The notes beneath the pieces were generated by a model. That model was given only the letters and a program-made list of their open reading frames with translations. It was not told where the DNA came from and made no database searches. Made by a program: the position numbers and the translations under genes. A stretch of 64,000 bases of DNA from Phytoseiulus persimilis (taxonomy: Eukaryota; Arthropoda; Arachnida; Mesostigmata; Phytoseiidae), in NCBI GenBank assembly GCA_037576195.1, contig CM075104.1, positions 11,238,211 through 11,302,210 on the forward strand, given 5' to 3'. This document shows, in pieces, positions 36,604 through 46,760 of the stretch (within the stretch, counting starts at the first letter, position 1; every line of letters begins with the position of its first letter).

Positions 36604-39276
36604 GGCGAAAACGCTTCTCTTTTCCCCGGTTTCTTCGCTGAGGCTATTCAGATCTATTTGACTCGAGAACTCTTGGTACGAGAGGGGGGGGGGGGGGCGT
36701 GTCAACCAGCAAAAGAGCGTCGGAAGAACGTGAGGCGATTCCTCGGTGAGGATACATCCAAGATCAGATCAGTTCAAAAAATCGTCCCGGTCCGTACCGT
36801 TTATCGGCTACATCGAGAACTCTTCTGGTCTCGGAAATTTCGAGGTGATCGAAGACTTTGAGCTGAATTAGATGAAAGGAACACAATTATATCTCGTAGC
36901 GACGATCCGACTGCAGCGTGAGAGCGCTCCCGTTTCCAAATGCCGACGTGTGATGACCATACGTGCGCAACCGGAAGGCACCAGAAGCAGCACTTCGTAA
37001 CATCAGAGGGATTATTCCACCACTGTTGAATCGTTTCTGGAGCATGAATTTTCGGACTGTTCCCCGAGGGCAATATGAGAGTCAGTCGGCTATTCCAGTC
37101 TTCCAAGACTTGCAACATCTGGAAAAACACTCCATGGTCGCTCAAATGCGGGATGAAATAAAACAGAAGCGACAAGAAAATAGAGTGTCAGCTCAATCAT
37201 CTCAATGGAGCACGGACAATGTATGATACCGCTAGTGTAAGATTTGCGTCAAGCATACGAACTGACGTTTTATGGAGACTCTGCAACATAGCCTAGTGCT
37301 TCTTTGACGGCTCAGGTGTCCGCCGCCATCTCTGAAGAGAATGAATGAATGTTCTCACGGCCGCCGCTTCTCATGGCTCATCTGACACGAGCTCGCGTCT
37401 AACTCGGGCAGCAGACTAGATGCTAGACCTTCATCTCGTTGCATTTCGGAATATATGCCTTGTCATCGCTCACACAGCGCTCCAGTGCACATCCACAAGA
37501 GAGTGAGCGGTCGGCTGTTGGGCTTTCCGACGCGAGCCATTCCAAGGAACAATTATTATGGGGAAGGTGCATTCAGGTGGAGGAATGCCCTTCATTGCCC
37601 AGCAGGAAAAGGAGAGAATGCATCAAAAACTCAGTCTGTGCTCGATTTGCTCCAGTTCTCGAGCTTCCTCAGTACGGGAAAGACTACCCAGGAATGTCGA
37701 TCCCCTTCTTTTCGGAAAAAATGGGGCACACGGCTAATTTCTCCAGGAAGCCGGTCTACTCGTTGACGGGACTCCCCAAAACATGGAAATCGAGCAACAT
37801 CAAAGTATGAGCCTCTGGTCTGATCAAGGCTGAGAACTGAAGACGTCACTCACGCCCGAAGCATACACACTGAAACCGGTTCACCTCTCCCATATCCCGA
37901 AGCTCAGGAATCAAAACCGCCGAATCACACTGATTCCAATACTGTGAACACTCGAGTGCGTGGTTGGGCTGCTCTCCGCGACCAGTACCAACTGTTAGGG
38001 TAATGGTATTACCTAGCGACACTTGCCAAACTCGCCATCGAGTGAGGTCTATGTTGGGGCAGTCGGAGAGATTCGGGAACAACCATTGGCTCATCTCCGT
38101 ATAACGTACAAGTACTAGAATACTCACATACCATCAGTCGAACGAAGTCAAACTTGGTCGATGTTTCCGATTCAGCTTGAATTGCGACAGGCCAGCTAGC
38201 GGGTCGAGATGCAGGTTTTCAAATTCTGGCGAGTGTGTGAGTTTCTCGTATCGGAGAAGCAAATTGATTTCGTCTCTCGGGGTTCACAAGCCCACAACGC
38301 ACTCCCGCTCAGTAGGCTCGCAATCGAACCATCCAAGGCAAATAAGTGGTATGTATCCTCGGCGATTGACTGACCTAATCAGGCTTGTTCATTTCGACTC
38401 GAACCGTGAGCTCTCAACATCTGCCAAGTTAGAAACTGCATCCCGACTAGCATCATATAAACGTTCGAAGGAACCCGTTGATGGTTGAAGGACATGTTGA
38501 AAGGACAGTTGTCTCATGGGCAAATCAATTGTGGGCAGAGCCTAGGCCGCCGTTGATACAGAACCGCATAGTTGGAATCCTTGGTCTCAACTCCCCGAGC
38601 GGTAAATGTTTCCGCGTAACCTCGTGATCAGTCTCTACGGGATAGACCACTCACTCAGGTGGAGTTTTCGAATATCGAATCCCTGACTTGACAGAGTTGG
38701 AACCATTGGAACCGAGTTCCAGAGCGGTCGGTCTCTGTTGCCAGATACTCGGAACTCGAACCAGTGAGCTCCTGCTCGACACTGTGGCTGTGGTACCGCA
38801 CTCAAGGCAACTGTGATCATTAATCACACACGGCTCTGGCACCACGGGTAATTCTGAACGTGACTTGCAGACCACACCGACTTTTCGGCTCTCGGTTGCT
38901 TCGTCGGTTGGTTCGAGCCACTCGGAGGGGGAGATAGCATTCGGAATGAGCTTTCAACGGGAGCTTACGTCGCTCGCTGGGTAGAGCTGTCTGCCCGTAC
39001 CAGCGAATACGTAGCATTCGTATTCGGCAAACTCCGTTTGATTACTCTTCGTACAATGCACCCCTACCATTAACTGCATCTCGTTCGACAGAAAGTTGTC
39101 GGAGAATCGGAATCATGTCGTCTCGCCCCGCAAATCGTTGACTTGTGCTGAATCGGAGAATTGCAGCCAATAATTAATCCAAGCAGAGGCTTCAGTGGTT
39201 GGAGAAAAGCGGCCGTCTGTGAGAGAAGTTTGAGGGCTTCCTCGTATGCAGCGAGCCATCTATGCACACCGCGTAA
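36604..39276. other. Unassigned region 3' of Ubx
   Basis: A run of 14 G residues lies at 36684-36697. A - strand frame at about 38115-37854 reads like an extracellular segment with five cysteines (WRVWQVSLGNTITLTVGTG, then ECSQYWNQC and QCVC) and ends at a strong donor, GGGC|GTGAGT. No acceptable next exon was found. On the + strand a frame at about 37620-37806 contains LPQYGKDYPGMSIPFFSEK and ends at AAA|GTATGA. These two overlap in competing orientation, so at most one is real. A - strand frame at 39267-39070 has LKPLLGLIIG. No family is recognised. Confidence 0.28.
36684..36697 (+). repeat. Homopolymer of 14 G
   Basis: Fourteen consecutive G residues lie about 100 nt past the Ubx poly(A) signal. 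The exact length is prone to sequencing and assembly error. Confidence 0.8.
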
Positions 39277-39699
39277 TCTCTAAGCTACCGTTCGGGGCTA
39301 CGATCGGACATCAACTCTTTCAGTGCAAGATTCGAAGGAGGGGATGGTAAATATGTGCTATGCGGACATCACACAGAGTCCCTGGAACACGTGAAAATGG
39401 AGTGTAAGGAAGAACAGCGGAACGAGGCGGAGATCTGCAGAAGACTAAGCCTGCATGAAGACTCAACGAGAGGAATTGTAGAGCGGACCGAACGGAGTCT
39501 TGAAAGATGGGAGAGAACACATCCCACGCCGCCCGGTGCGGAAATTGAATTGTCGTACTCCGTACTACGGAAAATGATGTCTAGCGGCAACGACTGACAA
39601 TCCTAACCAGCAGAGTGTACTCGCCCCCTCGCACGGGGTTTATCACATATAACGGAATGTATATGGGCAAGAAATGGCTAATAAACCAATCAATCAATT
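39277..39699 (+). mobile_element. 5'-truncated non-LTR retrotransposon (LINE) relic, 3' end only
   Basis: The frame 39277-39597 is the C-terminal tail of a LINE ORF2. It has SYRSGLRSDINSFSARF, then the zinc motif VLCGHHTESLEHVKMEC (C-x2-C...H...C), a helical stretch and a stop. This is the same architecture as the end of the large element at 54.1-57.7 kb (CNICGRPETDTHVVMEC). About 90 nt of 3' UTR follow, ending in (CAAT)3 at 39687-39698, the same tail type as the large element. The copy lost everything 5' of the zinc motif, as usual for incomplete reverse transcription. It is dead on its own. Confidence 0.8.
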
Positions 39700-41736
39700 G
39701 GAAGATTCGGCATCATGGACCACAGACACCGCCTGTGGTTCGCTACTTCATTGGATCGTCCTCCTTTCTGACCTGAGAAGTTTATACAGGAGTCTTGCAG
39801 TAGCTTGAACCAACAGAGCCTGAACTTGCTCCTCAGAACCGAAGACATGATTCTCTTGCTTCTCCAACGTTTCTTCTCGGCCGCTTGTCGGAGAGTCGTC
39901 GTTACATTGATGGTTTGTTCCAGCTGACAATGTACCCCTTAGCCCCAGTAATGCGAGAGGCTCTACAAATCTTCCGCTGGTACAGCCAGGCTTTCTCCTG
40001 GCCGACAGAAGTGATACCTGGGAAGCCTGAATTCGACTGAGCCCACCCAGTAGTATGGAGGTCGACCCAACAGAAACTGACCCTGAACTCATTCTGAGGT
40101 CGTCTGATTTCTCGAGACGGTACGGCTCTCTTTTCCGAATTTCGAGAGGATTCTAGCTCTGGTTGGAGGTCCGTCTCTTTTGTGGTCCCGTCTCCGAACA
40201 CTGTCCGACGATCCCCGAGTTTTTATTGAGCTATCAGCCATGTTCCTACTCCGTTATCATTTCAAGGTGCTTTCGCAGCTTTCCCAGCAGATTCTTTAGA
40301 CGTTCCAGCCCGTGTGTCCCGTAGAATCATCTCCATCTCTCGAGCTTTTGTACGGCTCTGACGCACTCTTGATGATACGTGGAATTCAATCCTTCTTCGT
40401 TCGCCACAGTACGCAGGCCATGCGGCCGTGCTACACGGGTTCGTAACCACGGCCGAACTGAAAGCCGCGAATTTATCGAGACGTCGCCTCGCCGCCGTTG
40501 GAATCAAGAAATCAGCATTCATTTGCTTCTCGACATGAAGTTCGAGAGAGTACGCGGTAGCACCGGTCTCTTGCGATTGCTGAGGACTTTCGGATGAAAC
40601 CTCAGCGCGAAACTTCCAGTCGACTTAGACCTGGGAACTTCATCTCCCCCTTTGACTGCGTTCGAAAAGCAAGCTCGGCACGGTCAGTTCCTACGGAGAA
40701 GCTCGTGATTGTCGGAGTACTCTTGTCGCGGATGGATCAGAGAGCAGTCGTGCGAGCTTCTGGGAACTATTATTCGGGGGCCCGTGATTTGACGCAGCCG
40801 TTGGGGAACTTCGTGACCAGATAAATTGGTTCTTGCCTAGCTACTTCAGCGATCGGATTCGTTTTTTTTTTCCCGCTGGAGGGATAGCGCGTGCTTTGAC
40901 TTCCAGTCAATCGCCCGGAAACTGCGTCTCTGAGAGCGCTTCAAAAAAAACCCCATTTCCCTTGGATCGTTCCACTCCCGGATCCGGGAAGCGTCGAATG
41001 TCAACCGATCAAGTTCGTATGTTCAAACGCGGAGAAGGATCCCACTCAGCTGCCAGTGGACACAGCGAAAATCTGCAAGCGATCTCGCCCTTGATGCGCC
41101 TCCCCCGGTGATTTCTCTGGACTCCTGAGTCAGGAGTCCAGAGGAGGAGAATTATAATCTGCTGAAGAGTCCTGTCTTTTTTTTGACGGAGCAACTCACA
41201 ATAGGGTGGATAAGGGGGAACGGTCTCTACCATCCTTGGTGTGGACGCTGTAGCTGAAACCCCGTCGTTGGCTGGAATCTTTCGTGTTTAGCGAATTCTC
41301 TGTTTTTTAGGCCAGTGAGACTCTCGTGATTCTGTGCCCGATTTCAAGATCCTGCTAAGAGTGTGCCAAAATGGATATGAAGAGGCGGGAAAGGATGAGT
41401 TGGGAAAGAACTGAGATACGAGTGTCACTTGACTCAGAATTTATGGATATCCGCGGAAGCTCGTACGTTTCCTGGTCGAACTCAAGCATGCGTGGCATTC
41501 CGATAACGATCGATTATTATCGGATCCATCAGCTTTCCACCTCTAGTTCCTCGGTTTGGAGCACTTATGTCTGATAGTAGTTGAGGAGCCTCGTTCGCTG
41601 TCGCTTGCTAAGAAGAGACTGGTTTGACAATGCTAGGGGCAAACTGATAAGCATGGTGGTTGCAATGAACAAGAATCATTGATACTACCTCACCAAGGCA
41701 CATCAGATCACCGCCCCGCCCGTTGCCTACCTCTCT
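39700..41736. other. Unassigned region with a coding-like - strand segment
   Basis: The - strand frame ending at 39748 closes with EEQVQALLVQATARLLYKL, which reads like a helical C-terminus. The - strand frame ending at 40262 contains KAREMEMILRDTRAGTSKE. These could be exons of one unrecognised - strand gene but could not be joined. A long palindrome at 41115-41143 is listed separately. The remainder shows chance-length frames only. Confidence 0.25.
41115..41143. repeat. Near-perfect 29-nt palindrome with an AP-1-like centre
   Basis: Arms of 14 nt (41115-41128 and 41130-41143) pair perfectly around one base. The centre reads TGAGTCA, the AP-1 consensus, and the inner part is GACTCCTGA-G-TCAGGAGTC. 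It shares that core with 19092-19110. It could be a hairpin, a dimeric protein-binding site, or the remains of a small inverted-repeat element. Confidence 0.65.
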
Positions 41737-42437
41737 ATGGCTCGTGCACGGTCCGCAACGCATTTTTCGCGTTGCGATTTCCCAATGTTCATCGTTCCGA
41801 CCGGCGGAGCCGGATTCACAGTAATATGCGCCCACGGAAGCCACTGCATTCAAATTCATCAAACAAGTAATCGGAACGAACTTGTGATGAGTTGCCGAGA
41901 ATCTCAATATACGGCTGTGTATCCTTCCGGGGACATTCGGGTCTATTGTGAGTGCATTATACAGGGGTTCGACCGATATCGTACTTCGGAGTATCTTCAC
42001 AGTTCTTTGCCGACAGCACATCACCGACGAACCGATTCGACTCGATCTCACAACTAAACACCACTGGCTCGGGTTTCCCGGAGAAATAACTATGGAATCA
42101 CTTCGTGTATTTTCCGATTTCCTGGGGCCTCTCCGAAGTTCCCCGGCGCAATTCGAGGACGGTCGCTCCATCTGCCTTCTGAGCGAAGCGACTCGAACGC
42201 GCGAATCGGTCCCCTCTCTCTCTCTGGGGTTCCGACGAGCGGAATATCCTGGGTCATCGAAGTTGTGATCCATTCCGATCGGAAGTTTAGGCCCAGGTTT
42301 CTGTTCCCTCGTTGCCTTCCAAGCTCGCCGTGCCTTATTTGGGAAACAACGACGTTCGAGTCGTGCACGGCATGCCATGTGGAGGCGTCCCGAGCATGCA
42401 GCTGATTACGCGAGAAGTTGCGATCTCGAACACCTGA
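41737..42437 (+). CDS. Possible spliced gene, product unrecognised
   Basis: A frame from ATG at 41737 (or 41785) contains MFIVPTGGAGFTVICAHG and SQYTAVYPSGDIRVY, and ends at a T|GTGAGT donor after 41947. A 55-nt intron to CTTCACAG restores phase into a frame from 42003 with DEPIRLDLTTKHHWLGFPGE. A last exon at 42291-42437, after CGGAAGTTTAG, reads VPSLPSKLAVPYLGNNDVRV and ends in TGA. The donor linking the second and third exons was not found. The YPSGD stretch recalls beta-strand repeats in several families and is not diagnostic. The predicted end is only 113 bp before the next gene's start. The orientation is favoured by the splice signals, but a 256-codon frame is also open on the - strand (42378-41608). 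Confidence 0.33.
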
Positions 42438-42550
42438 ACGTGTGTCTGGTCTGAACCAAGAACACCCGATTCCCGAATTCGCGCGTTTGTACGGTGCCCG
42501 TCCTATTTTACGTTAAATACGGTCGATTCCGAAGACAGCAGAGAGCCACC

Positions 42551-43756
42551 ATGAATCGCTTCGGTAATAGCATACAGAATCCACCTCAACTGAAGGGTAT
42601 CCTGAAGAAACCCGGGCGGTGTCAACCAAGCCCCTCCGGCACCGACCAGTTGACGACAACCGACAAATTGAGAACTCTAGTGGAACAGATCTCGCCGAGC
42701 AGAACATCTGGAAATGGTTGGCATCGAAACACATACGTGCGCGGGGCCAGCCCTTCCAGAAGCTCACCGGAGACCAGGTCGAAGAGTACCGAGTCAGAGG
42801 ATAGTGTCGACTTTGACGAATTCGGTGTTGAAGCTGAGCATCAGGTTCTGGAGCGAGTCTCCAGGATGAGTGAGTGTCAAGCCTGCTCCGAACCGCTCGA
42901 AGAATTCGAAGGTTATATTCTGCACAATTGTCAACAGCACATCGTTTGTGAGTCTTGTCTCTACAGAGGGATCCAATATGCCTTCGAAATGAAAAAAGAA
43001 CCGACCTGCCCGGTCGATACTTGTTGCGCAATGATCAGAAAAGATGAAATCGAAGCCATCCGCGCTGAGGATGCAGCGAATGCAACAAATCAAAAGTCTG
43101 GAGCCAACCAGAAAGATGACAAAAGACCAACGAGCAGTACTTCTGACGAAGCTGGAGATCTCGCTCCTTCTGAAGAGATACTGCTTCCTCGAGAAAATGA
43201 AACCATGATTGTCGCTGTGAGCGGCCGATGCGACAAATGTGAGAAACCGGTTGACAAGAGAGCATATTTGGACATACGAAAGTGTAAACAGAAGCACAAG
43301 ATTTGTTTCGATTGCATCCGTGATGCCGTAAAAATATCCAAGAACCTCGTCAGATGTCCCTTGTATCGTGATTGCAAGTCAACGATGGCTCGAGACGAAG
43401 TGATGCTAGCAAGATATGAAATAAACAAGGCTGAGAAACTGCAGAAGGAGAGCCTCTCGGACACGAGAGCCAAAGTGAGGGAATACATCTATCCAAACGG
43501 ACTTCCCTGTAGAGATTTGTGGCCGGTGCTCATGAGCACTACATGCAGTAAATGCGGTCAGGATGTCGATTTTCTGAATGGTATCGTTATCAAACAATGC
43601 AACATTCACTGCGTTTGTGTTGATTGCGTCCGTGAAAACATAGCTGTGAATGGAAAAGCGGTTCAATGTCCCATGCACATTTCTTGTGGGTCAATCATGA
43701 TGAGAGAAGAGGTCGAAGCTTTTATCGAGAGATTCGGTGGTCCCGCGGAAGCGTAA
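42551..43756 (+). CDS. Protein with three tandem RING-like zinc modules, intronless
   Basis: The open frame extends upstream to 42494, but ATG at 42551 sits in a perfect GCCACCATG context, so it is preferred (401 residues). Residues 1-105 are polar and disordered, with SPSR and acidic stretches. Three modules follow at about 109-158, 227-275 and 332-379, each C-x2-C-x14-C-x2/3-H-x2-C-x2-C-x13-16-C-x4/5-C. They keep the C3HC4 order of RING fingers but with wider spacing in the last Cys pair. Each is followed by a similar helix (RKDEIEAI, ARDEVMLA, MREEVEAF), so the module was triplicated. RING-type domains often act as E3 ubiquitin ligases or protein-binding scaffolds; which applies here is unknown. 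There is no transmembrane segment or signal peptide. The low identity between modules argues for an old triplication. I do not recognise an ortholog. Confidence 0.75.
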   Translation: MNRFGNSIQNPPQLKGILKKPGRCQPSPSGTDQLTTTDKLRTLVEQISPSRTSGNGWHRNTYVRGASPSRSSPETRSKSTESEDSVDFDEFGVEAEHQVLERVSRMSECQACSEPLEEFEGYILHNCQQHIVCESCLYRGIQYAFEMKKEPTCPVDTCCAMIRKDEIEAIRAEDAANATNQKSGANQKDDKRPTSSTSDEAGDLAPSEEILLPRENETMIVAVSGRCDKCEKPVDKRAYLDIRKCKQKHKICFDCIRDAVKISKNLVRCPLYRDCKSTMARDEVMLARYEINKAEKLQKESLSDTRAKVREYIYPNGLPCRDLWPVLMSTTCSKCGQDVDFLNGIVIKQCNIHCVCVDCVRENIAVNGKAVQCPMHISCGSIMMREEVEAFIERFGGPAEA

Positions 43757-43901
43757 ACCGTACGCAACTGCGTCCGACGGAGCAGTATGGGCAGTATGGC
43801 CGGCATTCGCTGTTTTACATGTGATACAGAAAGTGTTTTGGAGCAATCCGCGATAACATCACCAGCGCTTCAGGTCTTGTGAGGTCGTTCTTTGAATACA
43901 G

Positions 43902-44284
43902 TTATAGTTTTACACTGATTCCGCCCCATGAATCTCGTTCGAACGAGTCATCATCAGCTTGGAGTTGAAGTATACTTGAGTCGAGCGTGCAAGATTCGCT
44001 GATCCGCGGTCTCGATGTCGCTAAGAGATAACGCTGCACAGATTCGACTTTCCTCATCGCTGCATAGCTCATCGATGACATGTTGGTTAGGGAGACTGTG
44101 ATAGAGTGCAAGGTTGGAAGGGCAGCGCTGTTTTAGCATAACGACATGCACTTACGAACGCGGCGAGGAAGAGGGTGATGGAGTAAGCTCGCGGAAGGAC
44201 AGACGGAGTGATAGACAGCAGAGCCATGAACGAGTCAAAGCTCCAGATCTGAATGGCTCTGAGAGCAAAGAATGCCGTCATGAC
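43902..44284 (-). CDS. Possible small membrane protein, last exons; unrecognised
   Basis: A - strand exon 44284-44156 follows CATCGCTCTCAG and ends at TTC|GTAAGT. It encodes a hydrophobic stretch, MTAFFALRAIQIWSF, then MALLSITPSVLP and AYSITLFLAAF, which could be two membrane helices. A second piece ending at 43902 (SSILQLQADDDSFERDSWGG) follows in phase if the acceptor CTGTGCAG near 44034 is used, giving an intron of about 120 nt. That acceptor has a poor pyrimidine tract, and upstream exons were not found. Confidence 0.28.
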
Positions 44285-44540
44285 CTGAGAGCGATGAGAA
44301 CTGACTACTGTCGAAATGCCCCACATCGCTTTCTCCCGAGACTTCGAGTTCAGTCTCTTATATTCTCCATCACGTCATCTGAGAGCTCCCTTTTCGTTTC
44401 AGTAGCTCGTGCACACGACCACTCAGAACGCGATGCGACGAAGGACAAGGGCTTCTTCAACTTGGAAACCAACACGCACGCTAGACCACAGCGAAGTATC
44501 GTTGTGTTCGTGACAGCTCTGCTTCATAAAATCATATAAC

Positions 44541-44603
44541 TTGAAATAATCGAGGCTGAAATGCGAAAGGTTGAAATAATCGGGGTTGAAATAATCGAGG
44601 TTG
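44541..44603. repeat. Four tandem copies of a 15-bp minisatellite
   Basis: Units start at 44541, 44556, 44571 and 44586. The consensus is TTGAAATAATCGAGG; copy 2 is the most divergent, and a partial fifth copy (TTG) follows. On the - strand it reads as a pentapeptide repeat (DYFNL-like), but no gene includes it. Confidence 0.85.
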
Positions 44604-45871
44604 TACTGCACATATATATCCACGAATTAGGAGTTCCGACTTCTAGTCAGAATTGAGAAGGAGGTTCAACGAGGCTGAGCTTTCCACGAAGGTTCTGGAA
44701 CCTGCAGCCAGGCCGAACCTCACTGGAATCCCTCCAGGGATTTCGTTCGAAACGGACGTTCAGGCGCCCTGAAAGCCTCTTCAGAAGTATTGATCATCTT
44801 GTGAGCGCACCTCCGAAGCTCGTCGGACCTAGTTCTCGCACACTACGCAGCGGTTTTTGACGGCGCCTGATAGCCGCGATGAGCTGAAAAATAACTTGGT
44901 TTCCAGCCGCGACTCAGCCCGTACATTTTACGGTTATCGACCGCGGTGCGCATGCGCCACCAAGCATGTGGCTTGCGAGGGAGCCACGATCTGACAGAGT
45001 TTAACCAGACGTGAGGAAAGCGATGAGGTCACGTTACCTCGAAGAATCGTCACGTCTCGAAACGACGGAACACGCGTCGTTGTCGGAGAGAGGGCTTCCC
45101 TGTGGTGGAAATCCAATACGTGTTTCCGACCGGTCCCGATAACTGTGCGTTTCATACAAACATCGAGCGACAAAGAACACCTCGTAAACTGAAAGTCGCG
45201 CCAAAAAAGCCCAGTCGCGACGAACTCACCCAGCCTGATCCTCTCTAAGCCATCAGACTCATTTCCTGATGTCCCGCTTGATTCGTCCCCTTAAGACTCA
45301 TAAATCATAGTAGATCTCCGAGCCCTAATTTTTCCCGCCTTCGGGTGTGCAATCGATGCGTTCGGAAGCTGACGGTTCTCTGAGTCCTCTACAGCCAGGC
45401 GGCCCTTGAGTCCTCCGCAAAAAACGTTTCATCAGGTATCCAGGACTAGCTAAGTGAGTTGATATTAAGCGCATTTGGCGTGACTGAATCGTCTACGTCG
45501 GTGTCGCTCGCATCTTCAGTAATTTCTATCACTCATCCACATCCATCGTCCCTATTCGAGAATCCGCTGCTTTAGCGGGTTGACAACGGATGAAAATACG
45601 AACGTTTCAATCCTCACGTTCAATCCCGTCTTCGGAGAACTCGGAGTAGTGTCGGAATTCTGCTAGCAAATGTCAGTTCGTCAATCGAAACAGCCCCAGC
45701 AGTGAGTTTCGTAAGAAACGAAGACTTCGCGACGAATCGACTCGCGATTAGGCGGAATGCGTGCGAGTGGTTTCGGTTTCCGCTCCCATGAGGGTTCTTT
45801 TCAGACGTATACACGTGGTGGGAGAGCCTCCGTGTAGCGTTCTTCGTCGATTTTGACGATTTTCACTAGAA
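44604..45871. other. Interval upstream of RPL31, no gene seen
   Basis: Only short frames occur. The RPL31 promoter should lie at the right end, where a TTCTTTTC stretch near 45795 could be a terminal oligopyrimidine start typical of ribosomal protein mRNAs. Nothing else is recognisable. Confidence 0.4.
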
Positions 45872-46755
45872 ATGGCGAAAACTCAGAAGAGTAAGAATGC
45901 TCTCAACGAGGTGGTGACTCGTGAGTGCACCATCAACTTGCACAAACATACCTACAAAGTCGGTCTTAAGAAGAAAGCACCCCGGTAAGAGCCTCGGTGT
46001 AGCTTGGTATCTTCCCCCAAACATTTGATCTGTCTTCTGATGTGGGAAACTCCCTTGAGTTCGACTCATGAGCCTGAGTTTTGAACGTACTGACTAGAGC
46101 CCACAAGCTGTGGGAATGATTACTCCCTCGCAGAGAGTTCTCTGAGAGTGGCGTGAACACACTCATGCTGTCTGCCGGCATGGTGGTTTACGTGTTCTCG
46201 TGTTTTATTCCGCGGAGCATGAGCGTATTCCGATACGAAGACCGGCGCTCCCCCGCATTCGATTGCGGGGAAGGGATATGTTGATCATCTGGTGGTGACT
46301 GAGATTCCCGTATTGAATGGGAGCTCTCGACGCTTCGAGAAGGAGTCAACTACGGTTGGCCGCGGGCTGCGGTCATCTAAAAATCAAATTTTCAACTCTC
46401 CAGGGCGATCAAGGTCATCCGTCAATTCGCCCAGAAAGCCATGGGTACTACCGATGTGAGGATCGACACCCGCCTCAACCGACACCTCTGGGCCAGAGGA
46501 ATCCGTTCTCCTCCTTTCCGCATCCGTGTCCGTCTGCAGAGGTGAATCACGAGAAATGAATCCTCCTAGTGAAGTTCTGACCAGTTCAGAATCTGCACCG
46601 CTCAACGATGAACTCACGCTGCTTCATTGACACATTTTCTTGATGATTCCAGGAGACGCAACGAAGATGACGACTCGCCCAACAAACTGTACACGCTGGT
46701 GTCCGTCGTTCAAGTCGACACCTTCAAGGGTCTCCAGAATGTCACTGTTGAGTGA
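45872..46755 (+). CDS. RPL31: 60S ribosomal protein L31 (eL31)
   Basis: Three exons, 45872-45984, 46404-46541 and 46653-46755, are joined in phases 2 and 2, with introns of 419 and 111 nt. They give 117 residues; animal RPL31 is about 117-125. Diagnostic stretches are [56 protein letters not shown] and [18 protein letters not shown]. It is a surface protein of the large subunit near the polypeptide exit tunnel. The N-terminus MAKTQKSKN is shorter than the vertebrate one. The TGA stop overlaps the poly(A) signal, so the 3' UTR must be very short. The larger first intron was checked for C/D-box snoRNA signals and none was convincing. Confidence 0.98.
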
Positions 46756-46760
46756 ATAAA
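46755..46760 (+). terminator. Poly(A) signal of RPL31 overlapping its stop codon
   Basis: The sequence TGAATAAA contains both the stop codon and AATAAA, which share one A. Cleavage would fall roughly 15-30 nt later. Confidence 0.7.

Noticed and set aside
41608-42378. 256-codon open frame on the - strand
   Set aside because: The + strand has splice signals and protein-like segments through the same region. The - frame is Arg/Ser/Pro-rich without a motif, as expected for an antisense shadow in GC-rich coding DNA.
42513-43488. Several - strand frames over the RING-like gene
   Set aside because: The + frame is 401 codons with a regular zinc motif repeated three times; the - frames are shadows.
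45985-46403. Possible C/D-box snoRNA in RPL31 intron 1
   Set aside because: CTGATGT and CTGA pieces are present but without a proper C box, a terminal stem or consistent spacing.
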